DNA from: Clostridia bacterium
GTDB taxonomy: Bacteria; Bacillota_A; Clostridia; Christensenellales; Aristaeellaceae
Direction: 5' to 3'
NCBI GenBank assembly: GCA_017530275.1
Contig: JAFXMP010000367.1
Location: 1-40,061 of the forward strand
Length of the DNA stretch: 40,061 bases
Under the pieces are notes generated by a model, which made no database searches, was not told the DNA's origin, and saw only the letters and a list, made by a program, of their open reading frames with translations. A program made the position numbers and the translations under genes. This document shows positions 1 to 6,910 of this stretch, in pieces; the first letter of the stretch is position 1, and each line of letters begins with the position of its first letter.

Positions 1-360
1 AAAGAACAGGGCGAAAATCAGGGAACCGGCGATTTCAATAAAGATGAAAGGGAAAAAGTAGACCCCCGTGGGGAACAGGAGGCACCCTAAGGTATCGGAT
101 ACGGCTGCGGCGGCAATGGCCACCACCGGGCCGAACACCATTGCGCCATATGCGTTGATAAAGAAAGCCACGTTAATGCGCAGGTTGGCCGCGATGGGAA
201 TGCTGACGGATTTCAGCGCCACCCGCAGCGCGATCATCAGCGCGGCGAACACCAGCACCTTTAGACTTTTGAACTCGGACGCCGCCTGCGCCCAGTAGGC
301 GCGGGAAAAGGGCGTTTTGTACAGGGTGCGGCGGGAAGGGCTCTTTTCGCTGCCGGACAT
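1..360 (-). CDS. folT: Folate-type ECF transporter S component (partial, N-terminal 120 residues)
   Basis: This is the membrane substrate-binding (S) subunit of an energy-coupling factor transporter, probably for folate. The reading frame runs off the left edge of the window, so only the N-terminal 120 residues are present. A basic N-terminus is followed by hydrophobic segments (for example VLVFAALMIALRVAL and YFFPFIFIEIAGSLIFALFF). The segment INVAFFINAYGAMVFGPV matches the layout I know from folate-family S components. The ATG at 360 is chosen because AAGGAGG lies just upstream. It has its own promoter and is separated from the zinc operon by a strong hairpin. Vitamin specificity is inferred from family resemblance; another vitamin is possible. 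Confidence 0.7.
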   Translation of the reverse strand, partial: MSGSEKSPSRRTLYKTPFSRAYWAQAASEFKSLKVLVFAALMIALRVALKSVSIPIAANLRINVAFFINAYGAMVFGPVVAIAAAAVSDTLGCLLFPTGVYFFPFIFIEIAGSLIFALFF

Positions 361-385
361 AGGCATGCCTCCTTTCGATGGGCAT

Positions 386-413
386 ATTGTAACATAAACC
401 CATAAAAAAGCAA
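386..413 (-). promoter_or_regulatory. Sigma-A-type promoter of the ECF S component gene
   Basis: On the minus strand TTGCTT (plus positions 408-413) and TACAAT (386-391) are separated by 16 bp. They lie about 26 bp upstream of the start codon and downstream of the hairpin at 433-481, so the gene is probably transcribed independently of the zinc operon. Confidence 0.55.
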
Positions 414-432
414 GCGCGAAACGAAAGAAATA

Positions 433-481
433 CATGGCGGGTGCATGAGCCGCTTTTTTCGCTGCTCACGCGCCCGCCATG
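433..481 (-). terminator. Long hairpin, probable terminator of the zinc operon
   Basis: Two 18-nt arms (433-450 and 464-481) pair over their whole length apart from one mismatch and one wobble pair, around a 13-nt loop. In the minus direction the stem is followed by a T-rich stretch (TATTTCTTTCGTTT) rather than a pure T run. It lies 32 bp after the stop of the last zinc-operon gene and before the folT promoter, which fits a terminator. Confidence 0.55.
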
Positions 482-512
482 GAATAAATTTGCCGTCTGC
501 AATGGAAAAGCG

Positions 513-977
513 CTATTCCCGCGTCCATGTCAGTTCGGCGTCCACCAGGCGCATATACTCCCATTCGCCCTCAAAGTAGGTTTCAAACCGTCCTGTCACC
601 ACGATCTCCGTACCGGGTTCGGGATAGCTTTCCGGCAGGCTATGCTCGCCCGCCCAGACGAATTCCATGCCCTGGGTGCAACAGGCAGTGGCGTCGGGAA
701 TAAAGCATACCGTATAGATCGCGCCTGTGTCGCCGTCTACGGCCATGCCATACCAGCCGGAAAGCCGGATAATTTTTCCAAGATAGTCCTCCGGATGAAT
801 CACCATTTGATAAATCTGCGCATAAACCACCGTTCCGCTGAACTGTGCAAGGTCAAGGTCAATGCTTTGCTCATCATAGGATGGCGCTTGCTCCAGCTCC
901 GCTGACACAGGGGCAGGGATAAGCAGGACAAAACAAGAGAGGACAGCAAAGCAAAGAACAGCGAATTTTTTCATCAT
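513..977 (-). CDS. Secreted small protein with OB-like fold, last gene of the zinc operon
   Basis: This is a 154-residue protein with a Sec signal peptide (about residues 1-26, ending at VSA). The mature part contains a 'PEDYLGKIIRLSGWYG' segment, a CCTQGMEF motif with adjacent cysteines, and a closing 'GTEIVVTGRFETY...YMRLVDAEL' strand pattern. This looks like a small OB-type beta barrel, similar in style to the C-terminal part of YcgQ/TIGR03943 proteins. The paired Cys could bind metal, but no function is proven. The gene starts ATGATG after GAGGGAGAG and follows znuA by 132 bp, a gap that holds two hairpins. Its position suggests an extracytoplasmic accessory role in metal uptake. Confidence in the gene is high; confidence in its role is low. 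Confidence 0.8.
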   Translation of the reverse strand: MMKKFAVLCFAVLSCFVLLIPAPVSAELEQAPSYDEQSIDLDLAQFSGTVVYAQIYQMVIHPEDYLGKIIRLSGWYGMAVDGDTGAIYTVCFIPDATACCTQGMEFVWAGEHSLPESYPEPGTEIVVTGRFETYFEGEWEYMRLVDAELTWTRE

Positions 978-1039
978 GTGATTCTCTCCCTCGATTCATT
1001 CAGCCGTACAGCGGCTGGGATATATGTTTTGAAACGCCT

Positions 1040-1072
1040 GGAGAGCAGGAGCCTGTGCGGCTCCCGCTCTCC
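1040..1072 (-). other. Strong intercistronic hairpin between znuA and the OB-like gene
   Basis: A 14-bp stem (arms 1040-1053 and 1059-1072, one wobble pair, 5-nt loop) lies in the 132-bp gap inside the operon. In the minus direction no T run follows, so it is more likely a partial attenuator or an mRNA-stabilising or processing hairpin than a full terminator. A smaller 6-bp hairpin (CAGCCG/CGGCTG, about 1007-1023) lies closer to the next ribosome binding site. Confidence 0.5.
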
Positions 1073-1109
1073 TGATCTTTTTCCAGTTTTTGGCCGGATT
1101 TGTCAGGCT

Positions 1110-3215
1110 TTAGTTCAGCGCATCCTTGAGCACGGCCAGGTTGCTTTCCATGATGGAAAGGTAATTGGAGCCGGCCTTCACATCCTGGGCCGTGATGCTC
1201 TGCATGGAGTCCATGGACAGGATCTTGGCGTTCTTGGCCTGGCTGGTGCTCACCACCGTTTCGGCGATCCGGGTCTTGGGATGCTCGATGGTCAGCACGG
1301 CGGGCAGGTTCAATTCGTCCACCTTCTGGGCCAGGAACACGATGGTCTGGAAGCTGGCTTCGCTCTCCGCGGAGCAGCCGGAGAAGGCGGCGAAGTAGGT
1401 CAGGCCGTAGTCATCCACCAGATACCGGAAGGGGAACCGGTCGCCGAACAGCACGGTTTTGTAAGCGGCAGCGTTCACTGTTTCTTCATACGCCTTGTCC
1501 AGCGCGATCAACTGCGCTTCATAAGCAGTCAGGTTGGAAAGATATTTTCCGGCGTTGTCCGGGTCGACTTTGGACAGCGCTTCCGCAATCACTTTGCACA
1601 GCGCTTTCGCATTGCGGAGGCTGAGCCACACGTGCTCGTCGGCTTCCTCTTCATGCTCATGTTCGTGATCGTGGCCATGATCGTGGCTGCCGGTCATTTC
1701 CTCAACAATGTCTTTGGCGCTCAGGCTGGCGGGGTAGAAGGTCGGGAAGTGGACACTTTCCTCGCCCAGCACGTCGAAGCCGTCATTGCCCGCATAGATG
1801 TGAAAGTGTTCGACCTCGGCAGGCGCGTTGTTGTGATCGCTGAACACGATGTATTCGGGTGCCTTGTCATCGCCAGCAGTCTTTTTGAACTGGAAGCGAA
1901 CCTGGCGAATGCTGGTGCGCTCTTCATCATTGTAGCGGATGTAGTAGCCCGCATACTCATAGTCGGCCGTATAGCTGCCATCGGCGGTTACATATTCCAC
2001 GGTCGGGGCATTGATGTTGATAGCGAGCCAATCGGTCTCATAGGCTTTCATGTACTTGGCAGTGTACTGCTCCACAGTCATGCTGGCGTCTTCCTCAGCC
2101 TTATGCTCCATGACAGGCTGCAGGGAGCCATCCAGCATCAACGGATAAGTTGACTGCCAGTTCCCGTCGAACTCAGCAAGCGTGCGATCTTTAATATCGT
2201 CCAGTGTAATTTCGTCGTCGTGCTCATGCTCATGATTCGCGTGATCGTGGCCCACGAAGGCGGCCAGCATTTCATCGGCGTCAAAATCGGCGGGATAGAA
2301 GGTGGGCCACTTGTTTTCGGGGTCTTCGATAGCGTCGAAGCTCTCGCTGCTGGCGCGGAAATGGAAGTGTTCGGCTTTCACGTCCTCGATGATGTGATCG
2401 TTGAACTCAATGAAGATGGGCGCGCCGGATTCCTTGTCCACAGCCTCGAAGCGATACATCGCGGCTTTGGTGCCGGTGGACCAGTTCTGGATGTAATAGC
2501 CCAAGGCTTTGTATTCGCTCTGGCAGGTATTGCCGCTTACGTCGGTATAGGTGATCACGTTGGTATCGCCGTCAATGACGATCTTGGCGATGTCAGTTTC
2601 GTAGCCGGTGATGTAGTACTGCTTATACTCCTCGGCGGTCATTTTGCCGGATTCGGCCTTGTGGGCAAAGCCCTCGTCCAGGGAGCCGTCCAATGCGTAG
2701 GGATAAGCGCTCTGCCATTCTCCGGCCCAGTTGCTCAGGGGGCGGTTTTCCACCTGATCATCCTCAAAGGTGCTCACTTCATGGGAATGGGCGTCACTTT
2801 CTTCATGCTCATGCTCGTGTTCATGCTCCATGCCTTCCACGATTTCTTCCATCTTGATGGCGTCGCCCATGGCTTCCACCAAATTGATAGCCACCAGGCT
2901 GGGATTCTGAGCCGTTTCCAGCACATCCTCCACCCATTCGTCGCTTTCGCCGCCCACATAGATGAACAGGTCGGCGGTGGATACCTTCAAAATATCCTGT
3001 GCGCTGGGCTGGTAGGAGTGCAGGTCAATGCCGTTATCCAGCAGCATGGTGATTTCCACGTTATCATTGTCGCCTACGATCTGGCGCACCCAGTCGTAAA
3101 TAGGGAAAATGGTGGTCACGATAGAAAGCTTCTTTTCCTCGGCAAAGGCCGCGCCGGTAAGCAGGGTGGTCATCATCAATACCAGAACCAACAGAGCAGA
3201 TAATACCTTTTTCAT
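1110..3215 (-). CDS. znuA: Zinc-binding protein ZnuA/AdcA with two ZinT domains inserted in its metal loop
   Basis: This is an extracytoplasmic zinc-capturing protein of a zinc ABC importer (701 residues). The order is: signal peptide (1-25), ZnuA N-lobe (about 28-128, with the metal ligand motif DLHSYQPS, His66), His-rich tract (130-145), ZinT domain 1 (about 150-325), His-rich linker (323-332), ZinT domain 2 (about 345-505), second His-rich tract (511-521), then the ZnuA C-lobe (526-701) starting with the ligand motif EHVWLS (His528). The third and fourth ligand positions are FGDRFPF (Asp592, where ZnuA usually has His) and TIEH (Glu644). Both ZinT copies keep their three histidines (DH...HFH: 274/283/285 and 461/470/472). 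ATG 3215 is chosen because GGAGG lies 8 nt upstream; a TTG 15 nt earlier overlaps that site. It follows the chelatase gene by 15 bp. Classical AdcA has one ZinT domain at the C-terminus, so this layout is unusual. No znuB or znuC genes are in the window. Confidence 0.93.
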   Translation of the reverse strand: MKKVLSALLVLVLMMTTLLTGAAFAEEKKLSIVTTIFPIYDWVRQIVGDNDNVEITMLLDNGIDLHSYQPSAQDILKVSTADLFIYVGGESDEWVEDVLETAQNPSLVAINLVEAMGDAIKMEEIVEGMEHEHEHEHEESDAHSHEVSTFEDDQVENRPLSNWAGEWQSAYPYALDGSLDEGFAHKAESGKMTAEEYKQYYITGYETDIAKIVIDGDTNVITYTDVSGNTCQSEYKALGYYIQNWSTGTKAAMYRFEAVDKESGAPIFIEFNDHIIEDVKAEHFHFRASSESFDAIEDPENKWPTFYPADFDADEMLAAFVGHDHANHEHEHDDEITLDDIKDRTLAEFDGNWQSTYPLMLDGSLQPVMEHKAEEDASMTVEQYTAKYMKAYETDWLAININAPTVEYVTADGSYTADYEYAGYYIRYNDEERTSIRQVRFQFKKTAGDDKAPEYIVFSDHNNAPAEVEHFHIYAGNDGFDVLGEESVHFPTFYPASLSAKDIVEEMTGSHDHGHDHEHEHEEEADEHVWLSLRNAKALCKVIAEALSKVDPDNAGKYLSNLTAYEAQLIALDKAYEETVNAAAYKTVLFGDRFPFRYLVDDYGLTYFAAFSGCSAESEASFQTIVFLAQKVDELNLPAVLTIEHPKTRIAETVVSTSQAKNAKILSMDSMQSITAQDVKAGSNYLSIMESNLAVLKDALN

Positions 3216-3230
3216 TTTCTTTTCCTCCAA

Positions 3231-4463
3231 TTATTTCGTTAAAAACGCTGTTTCGGGAAGGGACGCGGACACAAACACCAGAGCCCGATCATACCAGGTT
3301 TCCTTATTTTTGCTCCAGGCGGCGTAACTGATTTCCGCGTCCAGGCAGGATACGGGGATTTCAAACTGATACGCCCCTTCGGCATCTGTGGTGTTGGGAA
3401 TAAAAGCTGCTTCTTCTGCGGCGTCAGCCTCTTCCGCGGTGCCGACGAAGAATCTGATGTACGCCGTACCGCTCAGGGTAATCAGCGCCGACATTGTTCC
3501 GCTCTTTACGGTCAGCGTGGCGGCAGTGACACGGAAGTGTTCGGAAGAACAGGTTACCTCAATGGGATAATCGCCGTCGGCAAGCTGAGCGGCCTGAATG
3601 GGCGCTGAATCCTGCAGGGCGCTCTGCGCGTGCTGGACAAACATAGCGCGAATGTTTTCGTATTCACCCAAGCCTTTCAGTACGCATTCCACCTGGAACC
3701 CGGCGCTTTCAAATGCGGTTTTCCAGGAATCCTCCTCGTCGCCCGCCATATCTTCATAGGCGTGCGTGCCGGCGGTGACCATGAGGGGCATGAGCACGAC
3801 CTTTTTCGCGTTCATTGCCTGCGCCGCGGCCAGTACATCGTCCAACGAGGGCTCGGCTTCCACCGTGCCAACCAGGATACGTGCCTGACCCGAGGCATTT
3901 ACTTTATTTTGAATGATCTGATACGTATCGTTGGAGGCGTGCTCCGTGCCATGACCCATCCAGATCACGGCGGTATCATCGTTCAGGTAAGGGGTGCTGA
4001 TTTCCGCAATCGCCTGACTGAGCAGCGTATAATCGTCTTCACTGCTCAGCAGCGCATCCCCAATCTTGAAGGAATCAAACAGACCTTCAAAGGGCGATAC
4101 CTGCTCGATCAGCGATTCCTGATAGGAGCCGTTCATGACGAAGGTCGGCTGAATCACCACGTCGGTGACGCCGTCCGCAATCATGCGGCGCATGGCGGTG
4201 ACGATATTATCAAACTTCACGCCATCCTGTTCTTCAATGAGAGAAATGATCAATTCGCTCATGAATGCACGCCTTATTTCCATTTCCGGATAGGCTGCTG
4301 CCAAATCCTGTTCAATGGCGCCGATGGCGTTTTCCCTGCTTTCAGCTTGTTTGGTTCCTGTGCTGACTACCAATAGCACGCGCTTCCCTTCTGCCAAGCC
4401 TGCGGCGGGAAGAAGTGAAGTAATCAGCATCGAAATAATCAGCAAGATAAGGGTTTTTCTCAT
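3231..4463 (-). CDS. Secreted CbiK-like (class II) chelatase with extra C-terminal beta domain
   Basis: A 410-residue protein with a signal peptide (about 1-24) and a CbiK-type chelatase domain (about 27-290). CbiK enzymes insert cobalt into sirohydrochlorin or similar tetrapyrroles. The two active-site histidine motifs are present: IWMGHGTEH, and the AGTHAYEDMAG segment. The motif around the usual metal-binding Glu reads QPTFVMNGSYQE, so that residue is uncertain. The C-terminal ~110 residues form a separate domain ('DGDYPIEVTCSSEHF' to 'KETWYDRALVFV') that I have seen attached to metal- and heme-related exported proteins. It sits between the small membrane protein and znuA. That position suggests metal or metallo-tetrapyrrole handling outside the membrane under the Zur-type regulator, rather than cytoplasmic B12 synthesis. 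The start follows GGAGG. The chelatase fold is certain; the substrate is not. Confidence 0.85.
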   Translation of the reverse strand: MRKTLILLIISMLITSLLPAAGLAEGKRVLLVVSTGTKQAESRENAIGAIEQDLAAAYPEMEIRRAFMSELIISLIEEQDGVKFDNIVTAMRRMIADGVTDVVIQPTFVMNGSYQESLIEQVSPFEGLFDSFKIGDALLSSEDDYTLLSQAIAEISTPYLNDDTAVIWMGHGTEHASNDTYQIIQNKVNASGQARILVGTVEAEPSLDDVLAAAQAMNAKKVVLMPLMVTAGTHAYEDMAGDEEDSWKTAFESAGFQVECVLKGLGEYENIRAMFVQHAQSALQDSAPIQAAQLADGDYPIEVTCSSEHFRVTAATLTVKSGTMSALITLSGTAYIRFFVGTAEEADAAEEAAFIPNTTDAEGAYQFEIPVSCLDAEISYAAWSKNKETWYDRALVFVSASLPETAFLTK

Positions 4464-4609
4464 TTTTTCCTCCGAATCTTAATCAATTATCTGAAAATTG
4501 GGTACAAAAATACAAGGCATCTCACCGGAAACCAATGAAACAGAGCGTTTGCGCTTCAAAAAACACTCCTTTGTGTATTCCAATGAAACCCTTGTTCTCC
4601 AATATTCAA

Positions 4610-4909
4610 TTAATTATTGAGCCGGACTTTCCAACTTACAAGCGTAGGGGCATGATAGGCGCACAAACCCTCCTCCGCGCGGGACACGCGAAGGAAAGCG
4701 GGCAGGGCGAACAGGAAAAGCAGCACAACGCCCATCAGCGCAAAGCTTTGCAGCAGCGCTTCCATACGGGCGATGTTTTCGCAGATTTCGCAGTGTTCTC
4801 CTGCGCAGTGATGATCTGCCTCATGCGCGATGTAGGCGGAAGAAGCGAGCAAAACAAACAGCATGCCAACGCACAGAAGCAGCGCCAGCAGGCGTTTTTG
4901 TGTCTTCAT
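4610..4909 (-). CDS. Small Cys/His-rich two-TM membrane protein in the zinc operon
   Basis: A 99-residue protein with one hydrophobic segment at about 7-28 and another at about 57-77. The short loop between them has a dense set of possible metal ligands (HEADHHCAGEHCEICENI). I do not recognise a named family. The context (downstream of a Fur/Zur regulator, upstream of a chelatase and ZnuA) and the His/Cys loop suggest an extracytoplasmic metal-binding or sensing role, which is inference. The ATG at 4909 is chosen because GGAGG lies about 12 nt upstream and the membrane segment follows directly. A longer frame reading upstream would translate the structured tandem repeats and is rejected. Confidence 0.75.
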   Translation of the reverse strand: MKTQKRLLALLLCVGMLFVLLASSAYIAHEADHHCAGEHCEICENIARMEALLQSFALMGVVLLFLFALPAFLRVSRAEEGLCAYHAPTLVSWKVRLNN

Positions 4910-4920
4910 TGTCCTCTTCC

Positions 4921-5100
4921 TCCTTTCTTGGGGATGGTCGGCGTCTTTCCCTGCGGGAGCCGCCGACACGCGCAACGGCTGCGCCGTTCGCTCATCCTTT
5001 CTTGGGGATGGTCGGCGTGCTCGCTTATGCGGCTCGCCGACACGGCCAACCGCCCTTCGGGCCGGTTGCCTCATCCTTTTCGTTGGATGATTGGGTCTCA
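4921..5100 (-). repeat. Tandem structured repeats in the zur-to-membrane-protein gap
   Basis: Two imperfect units (4921-4994 and 4995-5073) and a third partial unit (5074-5100) fill the 200-bp gap. Each full unit starts TCCTTTCTTGGGGATGGTCG and contains an invariant stem GTCGGCG/CGCCGAC. A second stem differs between units but still pairs (AACGGC/GCCGTT in unit 1, AACCG with CGGTT in unit 2). The inner stem also differs but pairs (TCCC/GGGA versus CGC/GCG). A CATCC/GGATG stem joins units; in the third unit it is TCATCC/GGATGA. On the minus strand the array ends in the ribosome binding site of the next gene. Pair-preserving differences argue for a structured RNA or a hairpin-forming repeat family. 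Confidence 0.7.
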
Positions 5101-5110
5101 CCCTGTATGA

Positions 5111-5521
5111 TCAAGCCGATTGGCACTGATCGCAGATACCGTAAAACACCGTTCTGCCGGAATCCCAGGCAAAACCATGGTGCTCCTGCAAATGCTGGCG
5201 GATCTCCTGCAATTCATCGCAGTCCATATGAATCAATCTTCCGCATTTTTCGCACTTACAATGGAAGTGGGAGGAGCATTCCTTCTTTCGTTCGCCCACA
5301 TATTCGTAGCAGGCGCTGTCGCCCGTTTCCAGCAGATACTTGCGCACCGTGCCGTCTGCCACGAACCGTTCCATCTGCCGGTAAATGGTGGCCGTGCTGA
5401 TGGGTTTTCCCACCTGCACCAAGTGGTCCCGGATCTGGGCTGCGGTATGATGCCTTTCAGGATGAGCTTCCAGATAGGCAAGCAATTCATCCTGCTGCTT
5501 GGTGTGGTACGTTGACCGCAC
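5111..5521 (-). CDS. zur: Fur-family metalloregulator, probably Zur
   Basis: A DNA-binding metal-sensing repressor (136 residues, normal for the family). The N-terminal winged helix includes HHTAAQIRDHL and ISTATIYRQMERFVADGTV. The C-terminal dimerisation domain has HFHCKCEKCGRLIHMDCDEL and the final CDQC, giving the two CxxC pairs of the structural zinc site and the regulatory His/Asp/Glu ligands. The start is GTG at 5521, preceded by GGAGG with good spacing. It heads the run of metal genes and has a strong promoter overlapped by paired operator-like sites, so autoregulation is likely. Calling it Zur rather than Fur or PerR rests on the znuA/ZinT neighbour. Confidence 0.9.
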   Translation of the reverse strand: MRSTYHTKQQDELLAYLEAHPERHHTAAQIRDHLVQVGKPISTATIYRQMERFVADGTVRKYLLETGDSACYEYVGERKKECSSHFHCKCEKCGRLIHMDCDELQEIRQHLQEHHGFAWDSGRTVFYGICDQCQSA

Positions 5522-5544
5522 AGGTTCTTCCTCCTTCCAATTTG

Positions 5545-5605
5545 AAAACCATACTCATTTTAGCACAGGTTTTCAATTTGTCAATACTAAAATCATTCTC
5601 ATTTT
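5545..5605 (-). promoter_or_regulatory. zur promoter with two 17-bp operator-like sites
   Basis: The minus-strand promoter is TTGACA (plus 5579-5584) and TAAAAT (5557-5562) with a 16-bp spacer. Two near-identical 17-mers, AAAATCATTCTCATTTT at 5589-5605 and AAAACCATACTCATTTT at 5545-5561 (plus-strand reading), are imperfect palindromes of the Fur-family type. Their centres are 44 bp apart, about four helical turns. One overlaps the -10 and the other lies just upstream of the -35. An additional inverted repeat (TTGAAAACC/GGTTTTCAA) brackets the -10. This fits metal-dependent autorepression. Confidence 0.65.
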
Positions 5606-5744
5606 AATTTTTTCAGCTTCAAAATTGTATTTTTTCCCAGTTGACAATTCGGCAATAAAAACACTCGTACCCAGCAGCCGCACTTTCTCCACGGTAACTG
5701 AATACGAACATTGCATACATATTCGGACGATCACGCTGGATGTA

Positions 5745-6158
5745 TCATTCGTTTTGCCCGTTCACGCTTGTAAAACGCAGCCAGCCCTTAGCGCTTTTGC
5801 CAGAAACGGAAACGGTGTAATCCCCTGTTTTGGGGATGGTCAGGTCAAAGGCGGCTTCGTCTCCCTTTCCCCGGTTGTTGGCTTGATAGAGGGGCGCTTC
5901 GCCTTCCATGGCGATCAGTACATCCACGCTGCCGCTATCGATCTCCCAGGATACGCGCAGGGCGTCTCCTGCCCGCAGAGGCAGGGTTTGGGCGTCCTTC
6001 TTGTTCATGATATTGAAGCGCAGGGAAAAGGAGGGCGGGTCAGTGCTGCCGATCCTGTCGCCGTCAAATACCGCTTTCGGCTGCAAAACGAGGATCAGGA
6101 CCACCGCGACCAGGATCACAATGCCGAGCGCGCACAGTCCAATCGCCTTTTTTTGCAT
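5745..6158 (-). CDS. Membrane-anchored extracytoplasmic protein of unknown function
   Basis: A 137-residue protein with an N-terminal hydrophobic anchor (about 5-27, GLCALGIVILVAVVLILVLQ) and a beta-rich outer domain resembling a small beta sandwich ('RAGDALRVSWEIDSGSVDVLI' in two runs and 'TGDYTVSVSGKSAKG'). I do not recognise a named family. The ATG at 6158 is preferred over the GTG at 6170 because AAGGTG lies 9 nt upstream of the ATG and would overlap the GTG. It follows the flavin reductase gene by 44 bp and is probably the last gene of the TetR-headed operon. Confidence 0.7.
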   Translation of the reverse strand: MQKKAIGLCALGIVILVAVVLILVLQPKAVFDGDRIGSTDPPSFSLRFNIMNKKDAQTLPLRAGDALRVSWEIDSGSVDVLIAMEGEAPLYQANNRGKGDEAAFDLTIPKTGDYTVSVSGKSAKGWLRFTSVNGQNE

Positions 6159-6202
6159 AGCGTATTTCACCTTCGTTCCAAATGCTTTTCGGCATCTGTC
6201 TC

Positions 6203-6895
6203 TTATGTGTTTTGCACATTTCCATTTACGATAGCCGCGTAGGTTTCTTCCGGGATCATGGGGGAATTGATTTCCTTGAGCAGCGCTTCATCAATGCTGC
6301 CCGTTTCGGCATACTGCTTTCCGGCCTGTTTTACCAGCTCCAGGCGGGGCTTGGTCACGACGTCCGCTTCCGGCGCGTTGAACATGGGGCTCTCCGGTAC
6401 GGTGATGATGGTGTGCTCACAAGGGAAGCACAGCTTAAACTGGGCCACGGCGGGCTCGAAATTGTGCTGGCTGTTGGGAAACCCGCAGCCGCAGATCATC
6501 ATGTAATGCAGCCGGGAAAAATCTGCCTGGCCCACGTGCTCGTACCGGTCGCCCACCTTCTGCATGGCCAGGCTGGACAGGGGCATGGTGCGGTCCAGCA
6601 GCGCTTTTAGCGGTGCGGGCATGCCATAGCAGTACAGGGGAAAGCTGAACAGCAATAGATCGCTGTCCAGGATCTCTTCCAGGATGGCCTTCATGTCGTC
6701 GTCATGGATGCAGGCGCCGCCGTTGAGCTTGCAGGCAAAGCAGCCGGTGCAGTATGCTATGTGTTTTTCGATAGCGTGAATGATTTTCACTTCCTGAGGC
6801 GCATCTTCGTTCATCCCCTCCAAAAAGGCGCGGGTGATGTGCATGGTATCGCTTTGTTCCTTCTTGGGACTGCCGTTCAAAACCAGGATTTTCAT
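6203..6895 (-). CDS. NAD(P)H-dependent FMN reductase / iron-sulfur flavoprotein type
   Basis: A flavodoxin-fold oxidoreductase (230 residues). The N-terminus KILVLNGSPKK is the FMN phosphate-binding loop of this family. The segment CTGCFACKLNGGACIHDDDM carries the CxxCxxC...C arrangement seen in iron-sulfur flavoproteins. LFSFPLYCYGMPAPLKALLD is the family's second flavin-contacting motif. It likely moves electrons from NAD(P)H to FMN and then to an unknown acceptor in the cytoplasm. It starts after GAGGGAGA and follows the membrane protein gene by 15 bp. The TetR-led operon context fits detoxification or redox stress, but this is inference. Confidence 0.88.
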   Translation of the reverse strand: MKILVLNGSPKKEQSDTMHITRAFLEGMNEDAPQEVKIIHAIEKHIAYCTGCFACKLNGGACIHDDDMKAILEEILDSDLLLFSFPLYCYGMPAPLKALLDRTMPLSSLAMQKVGDRYEHVGQADFSRLHYMMICGCGFPNSQHNFEPAVAQFKLCFPCEHTIITVPESPMFNAPEADVVTKPRLELVKQAGKQYAETGSIDEALLKEINSPMIPEETYAAIVNGNVQNT

Positions 6896-6910
6896 TTTGT
6901 TTTCTCCCTC

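Noticed and set aside
978..2153. Long open frame on the plus strand opposite znuA
   Set aside because: It is antisense to a clear ZnuA-ZinT protein, has no ribosome binding site and encodes a His/Gly/Val-rich composition typical of a mirrored reading of the His-rich region.
4606..4620. AT-rich 15-mer TCAATTAATTATTGA resembling a 7-1-7 Fur-family box upstream of the chelatase gene
   Set aside because: Six of seven positions are symmetric, but it overlaps the end of the membrane protein gene, differs from the two operator copies at the zur promoter, has no promoter next to it, and such AT-rich palindromes arise by chance.
4910..5101. N-terminal extension of the small membrane protein through the tandem repeats
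   Set aside because: The translation of this part is basic low-complexity sequence produced by the structured repeats. The strong ribosome binding site and typical membrane start lie at 4909.
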